Assembly: GCF_013372285.1 (NCBI RefSeq)
Contig: NZ_CP054301.1
Location: 3,882,501 to 3,946,500, forward strand
Direction: 5' to 3'
Length of the DNA: 64,000 bases
Source: Marinomonas primoryensis
GTDB taxonomy: Bacteria; Pseudomonadota; Gammaproteobacteria; Pseudomonadales; Marinomonadaceae
Made by a program: the position numbers and the translations under genes. This document shows positions 28,186 through 38,323 of this stretch, piece after piece. The notes under the pieces are model-generated. The model did no database searches. It had not been told where the DNA came from and saw nothing but the letters and a program-made list of their open reading frames with translations. The first letter of the stretch is position 1, and every line of letters starts with the position of its first letter.

Positions 28186-28857
28186 TTAGCCAAACCCTCC
28201 ATCGTTCACCATTCGGCCTTGATTCAAGGTCAATACGCGATGACGCATACGCGCCACCAACGCCAAATCATGACTGGCGACTAAGACAGTCACACCAACT
28301 CGATTGAATTCTTGGAAGAGATTCATGATCTCTGCGGATAGTTTAGGGTCCAAATTACCCGTTGGTTCATCGGCTAACAACAGTTGCGGTTTATTCACCA
28401 CCGCTCTGGCAATACCAACACGCTGCTGCTCACCACCGGACAACGCCATTGGATTGTATTTTTCTTTATCCAGCAAGCCCACTTTATCCAATGCGGCACG
28501 AACTCGCTTTGCTATCTGTTGAGGGTCCGCCCCGCTCACCTGTAGAGGCAACGCCACGTTATGAAAAACACTTCGATCTAATAACAATTGGTGGTTTTGA
28601 AAAACAACACCGACTCGACGTCGATGATGCGGAATAGCTCGGCGGCTCAAAGTGCGTAAATCGATACCATCAACCAAGATCTGCCCAGAAGTTTGGCGCT
28701 CAATCATCATCATGAGTTTCATTAAAGTACTTTTACCCGCACCAGAATGCCCAGTAAGAAACGCCATTTCACCTTGGCGCAAATGAAAACTCACTTGCGA
28801 TAATGCTTCTTGCCCGCTCTCGTACTTTTTGCCCACTCGTTGAAATTCGATTTCCAC
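28186..28857 (-). CDS. ftsE: Cell-division ATP-binding protein FtsE
   Basis: ABC-type ATPase of the FtsEX complex, 223 aa. Walker A is GHSGAGKSTL, the signature motif LSGGEQQRVGIARAV, Walker B LLLADEPTGNLDP, and the switch His is in VASHDLAL. The sequence FQNHQLLLDRSVFHNVALPL after the Q-loop is characteristic of FtsE. It is located between ftsY (48 bases upstream) and ftsX (adjacent), a conserved operon that couples division to membrane-protein targeting. Confidence 0.96.
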   Translation of the reverse strand: MEIEFQRVGKKYESGQEALSQVSFHLRQGEMAFLTGHSGAGKSTLMKLMMMIERQTSGQILVDGIDLRTLSRRAIPHHRRRVGVVFQNHQLLLDRSVFHNVALPLQVSGADPQQIAKRVRAALDKVGLLDKEKYNPMALSGGEQQRVGIARAVVNKPQLLLADEPTGNLDPKLSAEIMNLFQEFNRVGVTVLVASHDLALVARMRHRVLTLNQGRMVNDGGFG

Positions 28858-28905
28858 GCTAATTCAGCATCCTTAGATTAGAAAGAAGAAAGATCTAATT
28901 GCCAC

Positions 28906-30123
28906 TTATTCACTATCAAACAGGGCATCCACAAATTCTTGAGCAACAAAAGGACGCAAATCATCAACTTGCTCACCCACACCTATGTAACGTATAGGAA
29001 TCCCAAATTGCTTCGAAATCGCAAAAATAATACCGCCTTTGGCGGTTCCATCCAGTTTGGTTAGCGTTATGCCGCTCACACCAACCGCTTCGGAAAACAG
29101 CTTAGCCTGACTGATGGCATTTTGACCAGTGCCAGCGTCCAAAACCAACATGACTTCATGAGGCGCATTTTCATCAAGTTTTTTCATCACTCGAACGACT
29201 TTTGATAACTCGTTCATCAAATTGGCTTTATTTTGTAATCGGCCGGCCGTATCGGCAATCACAATGTCAATGCCTTTGGCTTTAGCGGACTCGATGGCAT
29301 CATAAATAACCGACGCTGAATCCGCACCTGTGTGCTGTGCAACAACAGGCACATTATTACGCTCGCCCCATACTTGGAGCTGTTCAACGGCCGCCGCACG
29401 AAATGTGTCACCCGCCGCCAACATAACACTTTTGCCTTCAGCCTGATATTTTTTAGCCAGCTTGCCAATGGTCGTTGTTTTTCCGACACCATTCACACCC
29501 ACCATCAAAATAACAAAAGGCCCATCTTGGCTCACTGGTTCAAGTTCTTTTTGAGACTGACTAAGAATGCCTTCCATCTCCGCTTTTAAATGGGCTAGCA
29601 ACGTCGTCGAATCTTTCAATTCTTTGCGGTTCAATTTGTCTGTTAGTCCGCTCATCAATGTCTGCGTTGCATCAATCCCAACATCTGCCATCAACAACTG
29701 CGTTTCCAGTTCTTCTAGTAGATCGTCATCGACTTTTTTATGGCCACCAATAACAGAAGCCAAACCATTCCCTAAACCACCACGTGTACGAGACAATCCC
29801 GATTTGATGCGTTGGGACCAAGATAAAGAAGGCTGTTGCGATTCGACGGGTGTCTCTTCTACCACTTGATTATTGATACTCGCCGATTCATCAGCCTCAA
29901 CATCAACCAGCGATTCATCAGAAATCGAAGTTTCTGGTGAATCGAACGTATCTATATCCTTTTTCTTGGCTGCTGTAATATCTGCATTCATTTTATTCAC
30001 AAAACGACGGCGAATAACAAATGCTATGATCGCTAACAGTGTTCCTATTGCAATAGGAACATAACGAGCATATTCACCAAGATACGGTGCAAAAAAAACA
30101 ATAATTTGGTTAACAAATTCCAT
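28906..30123 (-). CDS. ftsY: Signal recognition particle receptor FtsY with N-terminal membrane segment
   Basis: GTPase receptor that delivers ribosome-SRP complexes to the membrane, 405 aa. The NG domain fills about residues 105-402: G1 GVNGVGKTTTIGKLA, DTAGRLQNKANL (G3), TKLDGTAKGG (G4) and the C-terminal closing segment. The first 100 residues are an acidic linker preceded by a clearly hydrophobic stretch (YVPIAIGTLLAIIAFVI, about residues 21-37) followed by RRR, which should anchor it in the membrane. E. coli FtsY has an acidic A domain without such a helix. It heads the ftsY-ftsE-ftsX operon. Confidence 0.95.
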   Translation of the reverse strand: MEFVNQIIVFFAPYLGEYARYVPIAIGTLLAIIAFVIRRRFVNKMNADITAAKKKDIDTFDSPETSISDESLVDVEADESASINNQVVEETPVESQQPSLSWSQRIKSGLSRTRGGLGNGLASVIGGHKKVDDDLLEELETQLLMADVGIDATQTLMSGLTDKLNRKELKDSTTLLAHLKAEMEGILSQSQKELEPVSQDGPFVILMVGVNGVGKTTTIGKLAKKYQAEGKSVMLAAGDTFRAAAVEQLQVWGERNNVPVVAQHTGADSASVIYDAIESAKAKGIDIVIADTAGRLQNKANLMNELSKVVRVMKKLDENAPHEVMLVLDAGTGQNAISQAKLFSEAVGVSGITLTKLDGTAKGGIIFAISKQFGIPIRYIGVGEQVDDLRPFVAQEFVDALFDSE

Positions 30124-30297
30124 TCAATTGGTCTCTTTATTTTGACTGATACAGTAAGCACCAGCGATAATGCTATGATTAGACATTGCGCCACATACAT
30201 GGACACTTTAAAACGATTATTTTAACATTATTCCGGCTCGCAAACAGGCTTAGTTTTAGCAAACGCACGCTTAACAGACATCGTCTCAAGGTCCATT

Positions 30298-31614
30298 ATG
30301 TCCGATAGTAACAAACCTCTCTTTAGCCGACCGGTTTTAGCGGCCATTATGCTGCTTTGTACGCTGGCTATTTGGCTATTAAATCTAGCCGTACCAAGCT
30401 CCAAGCTACCAACACCCCACATTGAAACATGGACCACGACATCTGGCATTCCGGTTATCTGGTTAAAACAAGAGCAATGGAAAAATAGTAACAAACTAGA
30501 GATTCGGTTTTCATTTCGCTCCGTCACCACCAACACAACACTCATTCAAACCACGCTGGCTATGTTAATGAGTGATTCACTGCCACTTAGCACCGCGTCA
30601 ATCAACCAAAGACTAACGCCTTTAGCCGCCCGCGCAAGCAGTTATTATGACCATGAAAACCAAACAATTGGCTTAACCTTAAGTAACGAGCCTAAGTATT
30701 TAATTCCCACTCTGACTTTGGTAAGTAACTGGCTGAAGAACCCCGTTTTCAAGCACCGTACCTTCGACAACTGGCAACGTCAACACCAGAACAGCCTCCC
30801 CGCTCAACATCAACTTGAACGCGTTTTATTTTTGGATAAAAACAAACAACAAGATGCTTCAGAAATGGTCAATGTATCACTGGAACAGGTCTCTAATTAT
30901 TACCACAGTTTAAAAACGTCTGCGGCTACCATTTTTATTATTGGTGAAATGTCGCCTGGTGCAAAGCAAACCGTCCAAAACGCAATCAACCTTATCAGTC
31001 AAGATTATCGTTTATCGAACGCATCAGCAGAGTCCATTATCTACGAACCACTCAGTACCGTTATTCAAAAAAATGAAGGAGACCTCTGGCAAACTCGAAG
31101 CGCTATGGCGTTGATGCCGGTTTCCTCTGTAAAAGAATGGATAAGTCTACAGCTTTGGGGGACAGATTTAGTTTCCACCCTCAACAAACAGCAACACATC
31201 GACTTTGTACAGCTTGCTCTAACACTGTCACCTCAGCGTCCTTGGGCGTGGTGGAATATTCAATATGGCGACAAGATAGCAGCCGTGCCAAACCAACCAT
31301 CAGAAGAAGAAAACCGTTTTATCAATGCTAAAAGTCTGGCCTTCGCTGATCAAGTTCCCTCAGTGAGTGACAAAAAAGCGTTTCAAACGCTTCTCAACAC
31401 GTTCAAACAACAACTCGAACAACAAACGCTGTCACCAACATGGTGGAGTACTATCGCGACTCAAGTCACCCATGAAGATGGGCAACTCACCTTAGAGCAA
31501 TTTGCTAACAGCTATCAAGAAGCCATTGATAGCTTCACGATCGAAGACTATCAAACGGCCCTAAAATATCTATTAAAACCATCATCCTACCAAGAGATTC
31601 AGGTTTACCAATGA
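30298..31614 (+). CDS. Membrane-anchored M16-peptidase-like protein lacking the zinc motif
   Basis: 438 aa. An N-terminal membrane anchor (about residues 11-30) is followed by a periplasmic region that resembles one M16 (insulinase/processing peptidase) domain: GIPVIWLKQEQW at the start, a beta-rich segment, and LEQVSNYYHSLKTSAATIFI in the middle. No HxxEH zinc site is present, so it is probably not a peptidase by itself. In Pseudomonas the same locus (between ftsY and rsmD) has a pair of M16 genes; only one is found here. It overlaps rsmD by 4 bases, so they are co-translated. Confidence 0.7.
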   Translation: MSDSNKPLFSRPVLAAIMLLCTLAIWLLNLAVPSSKLPTPHIETWTTTSGIPVIWLKQEQWKNSNKLEIRFSFRSVTTNTTLIQTTLAMLMSDSLPLSTASINQRLTPLAARASSYYDHENQTIGLTLSNEPKYLIPTLTLVSNWLKNPVFKHRTFDNWQRQHQNSLPAQHQLERVLFLDKNKQQDASEMVNVSLEQVSNYYHSLKTSAATIFIIGEMSPGAKQTVQNAINLISQDYRLSNASAESIIYEPLSTVIQKNEGDLWQTRSAMALMPVSSVKEWISLQLWGTDLVSTLNKQQHIDFVQLALTLSPQRPWAWWNIQYGDKIAAVPNQPSEEENRFINAKSLAFADQVPSVSDKKAFQTLLNTFKQQLEQQTLSPTWWSTIATQVTHEDGQLTLEQFANSYQEAIDSFTIEDYQTALKYLLKPSSYQEIQVYQ

Positions 31615-32210
31615 AAAAACACACCCCTAACCATGCCTCGATCCAAACCAAGACAAAGGCATCCAAGCTTCGCATCATCGCAGGTGAATGGCGCTCACGC
31701 CAGTTACCCATCCCCGATGTTCAAGGATTACGGCCGACGCCAGATAAAGTCCGAGAAACCTTATTTAACTGGATTAATTATTCTATTCCGGGAGCCGTTT
31801 GTGGCGATTTTTTTTGTGGCTCTGGCGCATTAGGGCTAGAAGCGCTCTCACGAGGCGCGAAGCACGCCATTTTTGTCGATAATTCAAGAGTGGTTATCCA
31901 GCAAATGACCGACAACTTAGCGACATTAAAGGCAGAAAATGCAGATGTCACGGCACAAAATGCGGCCGTTTTTCTAGACACTGCAACGCCTACTCCGCTG
32001 GATATCGTATTTTTAGATCCGCCGTTTCGTAAAGGTTGGCTCGCCCAAATCGTTCCTTTGCTTGAAAAAGGCTGGCTCGCAAAACGAGCGCTTGTTTACA
32101 TTGAAATGGAGAAAGAAGCCGCACTTCCTATCTTGCCCGCGCACTGGTCTTTGATGAAAGAAAAAACAGCGGGACAGTTGGTTTATCGTTTATTTGAAAT
32201 CGTCAAATAA
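31611..32210 (+). CDS. rsmD: 16S rRNA (guanine966-N2)-methyltransferase
   Basis: SAM-dependent methyltransferase modifying G966 of 16S rRNA, 199 aa. Seen are LRIIAGEWRSRQLPIPD, LRPTPDKVRETLFNW, GDFFCGSGALGLEALSRGA (SAM site) and the catalytic VFLDPPFRKG. The ATG overlaps the previous stop (ATGA). The weak hairpin AGCCCTG/CAGGGCT just after the gene lacks a T run. Confidence 0.95.
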   Translation: MKKHTPNHASIQTKTKASKLRIIAGEWRSRQLPIPDVQGLRPTPDKVRETLFNWINYSIPGAVCGDFFCGSGALGLEALSRGAKHAIFVDNSRVVIQQMTDNLATLKAENADVTAQNAAVFLDTATPTPLDIVFLDPPFRKGWLAQIVPLLEKGWLAKRALVYIEMEKEAALPILPAHWSLMKEKTAGQLVYRLFEIVK

Positions 32211-32328
32211 GCCCCATTAAAGCCCTGATCAAAACAGGGCTTACATTACGCCCTAATCTAAACCCTCGCACTAAAATAGAGCATTACGGAATATTTTGTT
32301 ACCAACACTCGCTTAAAACAAGCTATAT

Positions 32329-32354
32329 TAAAAGTTGTGTTCTTAGCACGATGC
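32329..32354 (+). promoter_or_regulatory. Possible sigma-28 promoter before a chemoreceptor gene
   Basis: TAAAAGTT (32329-32336), then 10 bases, then CACGATGC (32347-32354). This partly matches the flagellar sigma factor pattern TAAAGTTT and GCCGATAA (6 of 8 and about 4 of 8). A chemotaxis gene follows, which makes it plausible but weak. Confidence 0.3.
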
Positions 32355-32428
32355 TTGCATAAGCTAATATAACGACGTGCCAGTAGTACGCACACCATTT
32401 AACCGACTCGACTCACAGGAAGGTCATT

Positions 32429-34315
32429 ATGTTGGCAAACTTATCCTTTAAAGCAAAACTATTATTCCTACTGATTACCGCCGTGCTGGGGTTTGTTATT
32501 GTGACGTTTGTGGCCATGGGAGGCCTATCCTCTCAGCAAAAAGCCAATAATGAATTGCGTAACCTTTCGAAAATTCAAGCGTCAAACGATCAAGTTCGCA
32601 TCCACATGCTAGAAATAGCCGATAGCATAAGATCCATATCCGTGGACAATTATGATGACTATCTAGCCAGTGCGAATAAACAAATAGAAAAGAATGGCAG
32701 CCTCATTAGTACTAGTATTGAACGAGCCCACAGCCAAGCCTTAAAACAAGTCCTCGAAGAAGACCTTATTAAAATAAACGACTACAGCCAAGCGCTCATT
32801 GCACTGATCAATAAGCGCTATATTATTGGCTTTGACTCGTCCTCTGGACTGCGTGGCAACATAGATAAAATGGGGACGCAGATCAGTGAAGACATTAATA
32901 AACTCAGCCTTTTAAAGCGTGAGTTCACGAATGTTCGCAAGGGCGAAGCCAGTTATCTGTCCGACCCAACAGAGAGTAATTTAGAAGAATTCACCTCCAG
33001 CTTCACGCGGTTTGACACTCGAATCGAGAATTTTGGCTTTCAAGATACTCACGGAGTGAAAGCCAACGCCTATCGAGATGCGCTACTTCAATACGGTAAA
33101 GAGTACCAAACCCTCAACGACACAGAAGCGGAGTTTACCGCTAAAAAGAACGAATTTGATGAAGGCCAGCTAAAAGCAAACCAACTGATCAATGAGAATA
33201 TATTGCAAGCTGAAGCTGACGCCGAAACCAGCTCAGCTCAAGCCAATGCCACTCTTCTCGGTGTCAGTATTGCTGTGAGCATCGCTGCTGCACTACTAAT
33301 GATCACCATTGGACGCAGTGTAAATAGCACTCTGCACAATATCATTACGGATTTAAATAAAGTCAAACAAGGCGACATGTCCTCCAAATCACTGGTCAAC
33401 AAAAAACGCAATGATGAATTCGACCAACTGAGCCAATCTCTAAATGAAATGACTGACGGTCTTGGCAACGTATTAAAAGACGTTGTGTCCACAACAAGTC
33501 ACGTTAGCACCATGTCAACTGACCTAAACAGCACTATTCTCAGCATTACCAACAGCAACCATCTAGTGAACCAGCGCACGCATTCATTAGCCAGTGCAAC
33601 TGATGACATATCAAGTCGGTTAAATGAGTTATCAAGTACAACCAATACCTTAAGATCCCACTCCAACGAAACCTACCAGTCCGCCAAATCTGGAGCAGAC
33701 ACCATCCAAATGGTACTGAACAGCATCACGGATACGGTAAATATCGTTAATATAACGAGCCAACAACTCAATGAGCTTGGCCGTTTATCTAAAAACATCG
33801 ATAACGTCATTGCGATGATCAATGATCTTGCCAGTCAAACTAACTTGCTTGCACTAAATGCCGCCATTGAAGCGGCACGAGCAGGCGAAGCGGGTCGAGG
33901 TTTCTCCGTGGTGGCCGATGAAGTCAGAGCGTTAGCGGAAAAAACCGTTGATGCCACGTCTAAAATTACCGACATCGTCAATACGATTCAACATTCAACA
34001 CAAACCGCTATCACTACCATGGAAAGTGGCCAAGATAACCTGAAAATCATCAGTGAAAATGGCAGCAAAGCAGAAGAAGCCATGCGAGACATTGAAAGCA
34101 ACGCCATGACAGGGTCGCAATCAACCGATTCGATGGCAAACGCCATTCAAGAGGTTGCCAGCACGGCCATTCAAATGAGCGCAGAGATGGAGCAGATCGC
34201 TAAGCAATTAAATGAAGACACTCGCTCCATTAATATTATGGCCGATAAAACCAAACAAATTCAGCAAGTTTCAGAACAGCTTGCCGATAAAACGCAAGTA
34301 TTTACGCTCGTTTAA
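32429..34315 (+). CDS. Methyl-accepting chemotaxis protein
   Basis: Chemoreceptor of 628 aa. Membrane segments lie at about residues 9-29 and 272-294, around a periplasmic helical sensor of about 240 residues. A HAMP domain (about 295-350) and a cytoplasmic signalling domain with [20 protein letters not shown] and [18 protein letters not shown] follow. The C-terminus ends TQVFTLV with no NWETF-type pentapeptide, so adaptation enzymes would act in trans. AGGAAGG lies 8 bases before the ATG. The gene stands alone with its own terminator. The ligand is unknown. Confidence 0.93.
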   Translation: MLANLSFKAKLLFLLITAVLGFVIVTFVAMGGLSSQQKANNELRNLSKIQASNDQVRIHMLEIADSIRSISVDNYDDYLASANKQIEKNGSLISTSIERAHSQALKQVLEEDLIKINDYSQALIALINKRYIIGFDSSSGLRGNIDKMGTQISEDINKLSLLKREFTNVRKGEASYLSDPTESNLEEFTSSFTRFDTRIENFGFQDTHGVKANAYRDALLQYGKEYQTLNDTEAEFTAKKNEFDEGQLKANQLINENILQAEADAETSSAQANATLLGVSIAVSIAAALLMITIGRSVNSTLHNIITDLNKVKQGDMSSKSLVNKKRNDEFDQLSQSLNEMTDGLGNVLKDVVSTTSHVSTMSTDLNSTILSITNSNHLVNQRTHSLASATDDISSRLNELSSTTNTLRSHSNETYQSAKSGADTIQMVLNSITDTVNIVNITSQQLNELGRLSKNIDNVIAMINDLASQTNLLALNAAIEAARAGEAGRGFSVVADEVRALAEKTVDATSKITDIVNTIQHSTQTAITTMESGQDNLKIISENGSKAEEAMRDIESNAMTGSQSTDSMANAIQEVASTAIQMSAEMEQIAKQLNEDTRSINIMADKTKQIQQVSEQLADKTQVFTLV

Positions 34316-34334
34316 AACGCAATTAACCCACCCG

Positions 34335-34378
34335 AAACGCTTCTAACATGTCATCGACGAATGATAGAAGCGTTTTTA
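34335..34378 (+). terminator. Terminator after the chemoreceptor gene
   Basis: The 11-bp stem AAACGCTTCTA/TAGAAGCGTTT (34335-34345 with 34365-34375) is followed by a short T run. Confidence 0.75.
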
Positions 34379-34549
34379 AAATCACGGCTATTTTCTCCTT
34401 CAATCCCTTGATGGCGCTATCAACCTCTTGATGACACTAGGCGCAAACGCTAGACTGTGTGGCATCATTCATCGATGAACCTTCCCACGCTTCTTCACGG
34501 GAATTCGAGCACCTTCATTAGGGCTTTACTTTAGGATATAAAAAAACCT

Positions 34550-35707
34550 ATGCCGGACGTCATTCCAGCCGACTCTGTTGGTATTGTTACGCCACAGATT
34601 GCGCAATTTGAAACACCGTTGGCGCTGTGCTGCGGACAAACTTTGTCTTCTTATCAACTCACTTACGAAACCTATGGCACACTGAATCAAAATGCGTCTA
34701 ATGCCATTTTGATTTGTCATGCTTTAAGCGGCGACCATCACGCGGCAGGCTATCATGCAATCACGGATACCAAACCAGGCTGGTGGGATTCTGCTATTGG
34801 CCCCGGCAAAGCCATCGATACCACACATTTTTTTGTGGTCGCTCTTAATAATTTGGGGGGCTGTGGTGGCTCTACCGGCCCAACCACCATTAATCCTGAA
34901 ACAGGACAACGCTGGGAGGCAAGCTTTCCCATTGTCACCGTAGAAGACTGGGTTCAAAGCCAAGCCCGCTTAGCCGATTTACTCGGCATTAAAACCTTTG
35001 CGGCCATTGTCGGTGGCAGCCTTGGCGGCATGCAGGTTTTAGAATGGAGTATCCGTTTCCCTGATCGCTTGAAAGCCGCTGTCATTGTCGCTTCTGCACC
35101 AAAACTGTCTACTCAAAATATCGCTTTCAACGAAGTAGCGCGCCAGTCTATTCGCCGTGATCCAGATTTTTTTGACGGGAATTATTTAGACAACAAGTCC
35201 GTGCCTACCAACGGCCTTGGCCTTGCTCGCATGCTAGGTCACATCACCTATTTATCGGACGATGCCATGGGCGCCAAGTTTGGTCGCCAAATGCGTCACG
35301 ACAGTTACCAATACAATTACGGCATTGAGTTTGAAGTAGAAAGTTATCTACGTTATCAAGGCGAAGCCTTCACTAAACGTTTTGATGCCAACACCTACAT
35401 GTTGATGACCAAAGCACTCGACTACTTTGATCCTGCCGCGCAAGCCGATGGCGATTTGGCTGGAGTGCTGAGCAAAGCGCAATGCGAATTCCTGTTGGTT
35501 TCTTTTACCACCGACTGGCGTTTTGCACCGGAACGCAGTGAAGAAATTGTCAATGCGCTCGTCAAAGCGGGTAAGTCTGTTTCGTACGCAAAAATAGAAG
35601 CTGAAGAAGGTCATGATGCGTTTCTTTTCCCTATTCCGCGCTACATGGCGGTGTTGAGTACTTTTTTAACTCGCGTTGCCAATCGCTTAACGACGGAGGC
35701 CAACTAA
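34550..35707 (+). CDS. metX: Homoserine O-acyltransferase (MetX)
   Basis: Activates homoserine for methionine synthesis by transferring an acyl group from acyl-CoA. Alpha/beta-hydrolase fold, 385 aa, with [15 protein letters not shown], the nucleophile Ser in [13 protein letters not shown], and the catalytic His in [10 protein letters not shown]. In proteobacteria that carry MetX together with MetW the donor is usually succinyl-CoA; this cannot be decided by eye here. The metW ATG overlaps the stop by one base. The ribosome site (AGGA) is unusually far, about 13 bases, from the ATG. Confidence 0.94.
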   Translation: MPDVIPADSVGIVTPQIAQFETPLALCCGQTLSSYQLTYETYGTLNQNASNAILICHALSGDHHAAGYHAITDTKPGWWDSAIGPGKAIDTTHFFVVALNNLGGCGGSTGPTTINPETGQRWEASFPIVTVEDWVQSQARLADLLGIKTFAAIVGGSLGGMQVLEWSIRFPDRLKAAVIVASAPKLSTQNIAFNEVARQSIRRDPDFFDGNYLDNKSVPTNGLGLARMLGHITYLSDDAMGAKFGRQMRHDSYQYNYGIEFEVESYLRYQGEAFTKRFDANTYMLMTKALDYFDPAAQADGDLAGVLSKAQCEFLLVSFTTDWRFAPERSEEIVNALVKAGKSVSYAKIEAEEGHDAFLFPIPRYMAVLSTFLTRVANRLTTEAN

Positions 35708-36297
35708 TGCGCTCTGACTTAGAAATGATCGATGAATGGATCCAGCCCAACATACGCGTGCTCGACTTGGCTTGTGGCCCAGGAGAATTACTCCATCACC
35801 TGATTGAAAACAAGCAGGTCAACGGCTATGGATTAGAGATCGGTCCCGAGGATTTGAATACTTGTATAGAAAAAGGCATTTCTGTTTTAGAGCAAAACAT
35901 AGACGAAGGGTTACAGAACTTTGAAGATCAAAGCTTTGATCTAGTACTGATGACTCATGCCCTACAACAATTTCGCCGGCCTGATCTTTTAATCGATGAA
36001 ATGTTACGAATTGGTAAAGAATGCATCATTACCTTTCCAAACTTTGGTCACTGGCGCAGCCGACTCCATCTTGCACTAAAAGGCCGCATGCCGGTTTCGG
36101 ATTTTTTACCCTACAATTGGTACGACACACCCAACATCCACTTTTTCACCTTTCAAGATTTTGAGCGTTTATGCCGTGAAAAAGATATCAAAATTCTGCG
36201 CTGGGCCGCAGTTGATGGGCATCTAAAAGACCACTGGTGGATTCGTTCTATGCCAAATCTATTCAGTGAAACGGCGATTTTCCACATCAGTCGTTAA
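35707..36297 (+). CDS. metW: Methionine biosynthesis protein MetW
   Basis: Methyltransferase-like protein of 196 aa always paired with metX in proteobacteria and needed for full homoserine acyltransferase activity. The SAM-fold motif VLDLACGPGELLHHL is at residue 20. The family-typical FPNFGHWRSRLHLALKGRMP and LPYNWYDTPNIHFFT follow. The TAATG junction indicates coupled translation with metX. Confidence 0.95.
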   Translation: MRSDLEMIDEWIQPNIRVLDLACGPGELLHHLIENKQVNGYGLEIGPEDLNTCIEKGISVLEQNIDEGLQNFEDQSFDLVLMTHALQQFRRPDLLIDEMLRIGKECIITFPNFGHWRSRLHLALKGRMPVSDFLPYNWYDTPNIHFFTFQDFERLCREKDIKILRWAAVDGHLKDHWWIRSMPNLFSETAIFHISR

Positions 36298-36375
36298 GCC
36301 GTACATTGAACCATAAATTAAGCGACAAGACGGTCAATCAGCCGTCTTCGTAGCAGAATATCAAGAGGAACTCCG

Positions 36376-36984
36376 GTGAACAAAACCATCGTTTTAGCCA
36401 GCAACAATGCCGGTAAAATCAAAGAATTTAATGCATTGCTCAGCGACATGGGCATCGACGTTAAACCGCAAAGCGAATTTAATGTCGAAGAAGCCGAAGA
36501 GAATGGTTTAAGCTTTATTGAAAATGCGATTCTAAAAGCACGTAATGCTTGCGCCCAAACAGGCTTGCCAGCTCTGGCGGATGATTCCGGTATTGAAGTA
36601 GATTACCTAAATGGTGCTCCCGGTATTTACTCTGCGCGTTTTGCTGGAGAACACGGTAACAATGAAGCGAATAACACCCTGCTATTGGAAAAATTAGACG
36701 GCGTCGCTGAACTCGAACGCACCGCACGCTTTCATTGTGTTTTAGCCTATATGCGCCATGAAAATGACCCTACTCCAAAAGTATTCCACGGCGTTTGGGA
36801 AGGACGAATAATGACATCAAACGAAGGTCAAGAAGGCTTTGGTTATGATCCCGTGTTTTACGTTCCTGAATGTGGTTGCAGTGCAGCAAGCCTGCCAAAA
36901 GAAGTTAAAAACCAAATAAGCCATCGAGCAAAAGCATTAAAGCAACTTTTCGCAGCGTTCCAGCAACAAAGCAGTCTACTGTGA
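36376..36984 (+). CDS. rdgB: XTP/dITP diphosphatase
   Basis: House-cleaning enzyme hydrolysing non-canonical purine nucleotides (XTP, dITP, ITP), 202 aa. Motifs SNNAGKIKEFNALL, DDSGIEVDYLNGAPGIYSAR and EGFGYDPVFYVPE are complete. Translation starts at GTG (36376), with AAGAGGAA upstream. It overlaps hemW by four bases (GTGA). The metX-metW-rdgB-hemW order is widespread in gammaproteobacteria. Confidence 0.95.
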   Translation: MNKTIVLASNNAGKIKEFNALLSDMGIDVKPQSEFNVEEAEENGLSFIENAILKARNACAQTGLPALADDSGIEVDYLNGAPGIYSARFAGEHGNNEANNTLLLEKLDGVAELERTARFHCVLAYMRHENDPTPKVFHGVWEGRIMTSNEGQEGFGYDPVFYVPECGCSAASLPKEVKNQISHRAKALKQLFAAFQQQSSLL

Positions 36985-38150
36985 GCATTCTGTTGCCACC
37001 ATTGAGTTTGTATATCCATTTACCTTGGTGCGTTCGCAAGTGTCCTTATTGCGATTTCAATTCTCATCAAGCTGATCGTTTTGAAACCAATGGAAAACTG
37101 CCTGAAGACGCTTATTTGGCGCAATTGCTCGCCGATCTAGACGCCGATTTGCCTTATGTTGCTGGCCGTCCGATTCAAACGGCATTCATTGGCGGCGGCA
37201 CGCCCAGCTTAATGAGCGAAGACTTTTACTACCGTTTGATGGACGCTTTACGCGAGAAACTCACGTGGGCGGACAATGCCGAAATTACCATGGAAGCCAA
37301 TCCGGGCACGTTTGAGCAGGAAAAATTCAGCCATTTTCGCCAAGCAGGCATTAATCGGCTTTCCATTGGCATTCAAAGTTTCCAGCCAAACCTGTTGAAA
37401 ACCCTAGGAAGAATCCACAACCGAGACGAAGCCATACACGCTGTGGATAAGTCTAGAGCTGCTGGCTTCGACAATATCAACCTCGATTTGATGCACGGCT
37501 TACCCGATCAAAGCCTAGAAATGGCCATGGAAGACTTATCTCTCGCGATAAAGCTTAACCCTGAGCACTTATCTTGGTATCAATTAACCATTGAGCCAAA
37601 CACCGAGTTTTATCGCCGCCCTCCCACATTGCCAGAAGACAACACCTTATGGGGCATTCAAGATGAAGGCCAAGCTTTGCTCACCCAACATGGATACGTT
37701 CAGTATGAAGTATCAGCCAACTCAAAAATAAACCGCCGTGCCGAACACAATCTTAACTATTGGCGTTTTGGCGATTACATCGGCATTGGCGCTGGAGCCC
37801 ATGGCAAGATCACATTGAGTAATGGTCAAATATTTCGTACACGAAAGACCAGACACCCAAACCATTACCTCAACAATCTACCAGAAGCGCTTGTCATCAA
37901 AGACGCCATAGAACAAGAAGACCTGCCACTGGAATTCATGATGAACCGGTTACGCTTATTCGAAACATTCGATCTAAATGACTATGAGCGATTTACCTAC
38001 CAAAAGTTACCAACGTCTTTGATAAAAGCCTGTGAAACTGCATTGAAACAGGGTTTATTAGACTCCGAGGCATGGAAAAACAATCGTGTTAAAACCACCG
38101 AAAAAGGCAAATTATTCCTCAATGAATTGCTTGAACTGTTCCTTCCATAA
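36981..38150 (+). CDS. hemW: HemW, radical-SAM heme chaperone
   Basis: Radical-SAM protein related to coproporphyrinogen III dehydrogenase, now thought to insert heme into respiratory enzymes. 389 aa. The iron-sulfur motif is CVRKCPYCDFNSH with the CxxxCxxC spacing. TAFIGGGTPSLM, the motif NRLSIGIQSFQ and GIGAGAHGK are typical. The extra Cys of true HemN is not seen. Translation starts at GTG (36981), inside the end of rdgB. Confidence 0.93.
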   Translation: MSILLPPLSLYIHLPWCVRKCPYCDFNSHQADRFETNGKLPEDAYLAQLLADLDADLPYVAGRPIQTAFIGGGTPSLMSEDFYYRLMDALREKLTWADNAEITMEANPGTFEQEKFSHFRQAGINRLSIGIQSFQPNLLKTLGRIHNRDEAIHAVDKSRAAGFDNINLDLMHGLPDQSLEMAMEDLSLAIKLNPEHLSWYQLTIEPNTEFYRRPPTLPEDNTLWGIQDEGQALLTQHGYVQYEVSANSKINRRAEHNLNYWRFGDYIGIGAGAHGKITLSNGQIFRTRKTRHPNHYLNNLPEALVIKDAIEQEDLPLEFMMNRLRLFETFDLNDYERFTYQKLPTSLIKACETALKQGLLDSEAWKNNRVKTTEKGKLFLNELLELFLP

Positions 38151-38216
38151 CACGTCACTTTATTTACTATAATTTGACATCTAACTAAATTGGTGTAATC
38201 CTTGTCCAGTTAAGAA

Positions 38217-38248
38217 CAAAAAAAGGCCATCATTGATGGCCTTTTTTT
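38217..38248 (+). terminator. Terminator after hemW
   Basis: The 12-bp stem (38220-38231 with 38235-38246) has a 3-nt loop and a long T run; it is nearly symmetrical, so it may act both ways. Confidence 0.9.
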
Positions 38249-38323
38249 GCTTCATTGGAGATATAAATCTAGTGAATTTCCAATAGACATTATCTTTTCA
38301 AGCACAACAATCAACACGGCCGC

